Shown one piece after another: positions 6,317 through 7,206 of a stretch of DNA of 7,206 nt; position 1 is the first letter of the stretch; every line of letters starts with the position of its first letter. Origin of the DNA: Acidobacteriaceae bacterium (GTDB lineage: Bacteria; Acidobacteriota; Terriglobia; Terriglobales; Acidobacteriaceae); the NCBI GenBank assembly GCA_030044455.1, contig JASHVU010000685.1:1-7206 (forward strand), in the 5' to 3' direction. Both the position numbers and the translations under genes were made by a program. Under the pieces are notes generated by a model, which was not told the DNA's origin, did no database searches, and saw only the letters and a program-made list of their open reading frames with translations.

Positions 6317-6769
6317 TTACTGCTGATTGAGGTCGATTGCCTCGTAGTCGTGGTGCGCTATGCCCGCCCGAATCTCGGCCGGCGTCTTTCCGAGCGTTGT
6401 CTCCTGGTAAGCATAGAACCCTTCCTTGGCGCAGGTCGCGCACTCGGTTCCATGCAATCCCTCAAAGCAGCTCCGCAGGCTGGTGTGGCCCAGGGCTCGG
6501 TCGCAGCGGCAGTTGCAGGGGAGCTGGTAAGCAACGTTGCTCACCTTGGCGACCTTTTGATAGACATGCTTTTGCCACGGATACTGGAACTGAGGCCCGG
6601 TCAGCTGCTTGCCCGAAAGAATGGGAGGCAATGAAGCCACCGTGAGTGGGGCCGAGGGGTGGTAGGCAGGCACATCGTCGGCTGGATTGGACCATTGCGC
6701 GTAGCTGGCCCCAGTTAGAACACAGGCAGCAATGCCGAGAATCCACCGGGAGCGGGAGCGGTTCTTCAT
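6317..6769 (-). CDS. Exported Cys-rich protein of the PCYCGC-motif family
   Basis: 150 residues. The N-terminus is a Sec signal peptide: RSRSR basic region, hydrophobic core 10-21, cleavage likely after SYA (residue 24). The mature part has a conserved C-terminal Cys/His cluster: P84-C85-N-C87-R-C89, G94-H95, S-C101-F, H106, C110-x2-C113. This spacing fits the family of unknown function named after its PCYCGC motif (Pfam PF13798, recalled), here with Asn and Arg in the variable places. Six cysteines plus histidines outside the membrane suggest metal binding (copper, zinc or haem) or disulfides; which is not known. The ATG at 6769 is preceded by AGAGG at about five bases. Cys16 in an IAAC context was considered as a lipobox, but the hydrophobic stretch before it is too short. 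The gene is convergent with the dehydratase, and a structured RNA ending in a terminator lies 111 bases upstream on the same strand. Confidence 0.82.
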   Translation of the reverse strand: MKNRSRSRWILGIAACVLTGASYAQWSNPADDVPAYHPSAPLTVASLPPILSGKQLTGPQFQYPWQKHVYQKVAKVSNVAYQLPCNCRCDRALGHTSLRSCFEGLHGTECATCAKEGFYAYQETTLGKTPAEIRAGIAHHDYEAIDLNQQ

Positions 6770-6787
6770 GGCACCTCTTTCAACGCC

Positions 6788-6793
6788 ATTTTA
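6788..6793 (-). promoter_or_regulatory. Possible -10 box of the PCYCGC gene
   Basis: On the minus strand the hexamer reads TAAAAT, five of six matches to TATAAT. It would start transcription near 6781, leaving a ~12-base leader holding the ribosome site. I see no good -35 at 16-18 bases, so this is a candidate only. If real, it makes the upstream RNA an independent gene. Confidence 0.3.
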
Positions 6794-6879
6794 ACCGACA
6801 GTGGGTAAACCAGCACTCATGGGCAGGATGGTGACGGTGAGGGGAAATGTGGATGCGGAGGAGACCTGGTTGAAAATGC

Positions 6880-6918
6880 AAAAAAAAAGACGGCACGAAC
6901 GGTTAGCTGTCCGTGCCG
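6880..6918 (-). terminator. Intrinsic terminator, minus strand
   Basis: Read on the minus strand, CGGCACG pairs with CGUGCCG (7 bp, 6918-6912 with 6897-6891), the loop side gains two more pairs after a mismatch, and UC then nine Us follow. It is by far the strongest terminator in the window. No protein gene ends just before it, which is the main reason for calling an RNA gene here. Confidence 0.85.
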
Positions 6919-6983
6919 GGAGGCCAGTGACGCAAACTACTTCCGGGTTGGAGGGTAGGTACTACCACCTCCTCAACCGGAAT
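6880..6983 (-). ncRNA. Candidate ~100-nt structured small RNA or terminating leader
   Basis: On the minus strand, a promoter (6990-7017) is followed at once by a long hairpin (6982 to 6941): UUCCGG pairs with CCGGAA and UUG with CAA, then GAG with CUC and GGUAG with CUACC, closed by a UAC triloop, with a few single-base or two-base bulges. A ~20-nt linker (about 6940-6919) carrying CCUCCC comes next, then a 7-bp GC-rich terminator stem (6918-6891) and nine Us (6888-6880). No credible reading frame fits inside. Compact promoter, hairpin, linker and terminator make a good bacterial sRNA gene; because the PCYCGC gene starts 111 bases further on the same strand, it could equally be a prematurely terminated leader controlling that gene. 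It might belong to an RNA class known from Acidobacteriota (for example Acido-1), but I cannot confirm that from memory. Confidence 0.6.
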
Positions 6984-6989
6984 ATATAC

Positions 6990-7017
6990 ACGATAGCATA
7001 GAATCAGAGGAATTCAA
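6990..7017 (-). promoter_or_regulatory. Sigma-70-like promoter with extended -10, minus strand
   Basis: Minus-strand -35 TTGAAT (7017-7012), 16-base spacer, -10 TATCGT (6995-6990) preceded by TGC, an extended -10 (TGnTATnnT). Predicted start is about A6983, one base before the first hairpin. An overlapping alternative is TTGTAC (7023-7018) with a 17-base spacer to TATGCT (7000-6995), which would start about five bases earlier. Confidence 0.5.
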
Positions 7018-7021
7018 GTAC

Positions 7022-7035
7022 AAATTTCAGAATTT
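7022..7035. repeat. Short palindrome AAATT-TCAG-AATTT
   Basis: A perfect 5-bp inverted repeat around TCAG. It abuts or overlaps the -35 region of the minus-strand promoter, a plausible place for a regulator to act, and shares TTCAGAA with the palindrome at 7171-7185. It may simply reflect AT-richness. Confidence 0.35.
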
Positions 7036-7163
7036 ATTTTTGTACCCAAAAGATAATCTTTTTCATCTGCCTGGCATCTAACGGCCGGACAGAACTGGAG
7101 CGGCAGATACGCTTTAAGGTCGCCGAGGAAGCGTGCGCGGGCGGACAAGGACACTTTTTAAAC

Positions 7164-7206
7164 ATGGCAAATGATTCAGAATCATACGTTTCAGATAAAC
7201 CATCCC
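7164..7206 (+). CDS. Possible start of a gene running off the window
   Basis: ATG at 7164 opens a frame (MANDSESYVSDKPS...) that is still open at the window edge. AAGGA at 7147-7151 lies twelve bases upstream, a little far for a good ribosome site. The same frame is open back to 7002 but offers no other ATG, GTG or TTG start. Only 14 residues are visible and no family can be recognised. It is oriented divergently from the minus-strand RNA. Confidence 0.3.
   Translation, partial: MANDSESYVSDKPS
7171..7185. repeat. Palindrome ATGATT-CAG-AATCAT
   Basis: Perfect 6-bp arms around CAG. The outer ATGAT/ATCAT halves recall Fur-family operators, but the spacing and centre do not match the classical box. 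It falls just inside the possible gene starting at 7164; if that gene is not real, it may be an operator for a gene further right. Confidence 0.35.

Noticed and set aside
6203..6634. Plus-strand reading frame opposite the PCYCGC gene
   Set aside because: It mirrors the minus-strand gene, which has a signal peptide, a ribosome site and a recognised Cys motif; the plus-strand translation has none.
6720..6769. Lipoprotein signal (Cys16) in the PCYCGC protein
   Set aside because: Only about seven hydrophobic residues precede the Cys, and a better signal peptidase I site (SYA) follows at residue 24.
7080..7200. Minus-strand small protein at the right edge
   Set aside because: It would be about 28 residues, without a recognisable ribosome site or motif, and lies in the likely divergent promoter region.

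Overview
The window looks like chromosomal DNA of an Acidobacteriota member (Terriglobia-like). This rests on protein character (tandem secreted M16 peptidases, a PCYCGC-family exported protein, an RpfG-type HD-GYP regulator with an HQE motif). It also rests on the noncoding repeats between the two M16 genes, 7-bp tandem repeats that read as 'GQWSVVSG' and 'EIRDQR' when translated, a kind of low-complexity sequence I associate with acidobacterial genomes. No phage, transposase or CRISPR genes are visible, and the assignment is inference without a search.

Layout, left to right. (1) 1-2615, plus strand: the end of one M16 (insulinase-like) metallopeptidase, then a second, complete one. The first lacks the R/Y substrate-binding pair in its visible domain. 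The second has the R/Y pair but has DLYQE where the zinc motif HxxEH should be. They look like the two complementary halves of an M16B heterodimer. Between them, a ~410-bp repeat-rich stretch with hairpins sits between a well-placed Shine-Dalgarno/ATG (overlapping the upstream stop) and the real signal peptide. (2) 2623-4065, plus: glmU, the bifunctional enzyme making UDP-GlcNAc for peptidoglycan and LPS, a few bases behind the second M16 gene. (3) 4066-4639: a long intergenic stretch without a convincing gene, holding an 11-bp direct repeat with a 21-bp period and an 8-bp perfect hairpin. (4) 4640-6165, plus: a response regulator with an HD-GYP c-di-GMP phosphodiesterase output domain, then a small pterin-4a-carbinolamine dehydratase; probably co-transcribed. 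(5) 6317-6769, minus: a small exported Cys-rich PCYCGC-family protein, convergent with the dehydratase. (6) 6880-7023, minus: no ORF, but a promoter with extended -10, a long hairpin, a C-rich linker and a strong intrinsic terminator with nine Us. This is either a ~100-nt stand-alone small RNA or a terminating leader (attenuator or riboswitch) of the PCYCGC gene 111 bp downstream on the same strand. (7) 7024-7206: AT-rich region with two short palindromes sharing TTCAGAA and a possible plus-strand gene start at 7164 running off the window.

The most interesting items are the minus-strand structured RNA at the right end, the in-frame repeat-filled gap ahead of the second M16 signal peptide, and the split of catalytic and substrate-binding residues between the two M16 proteins.
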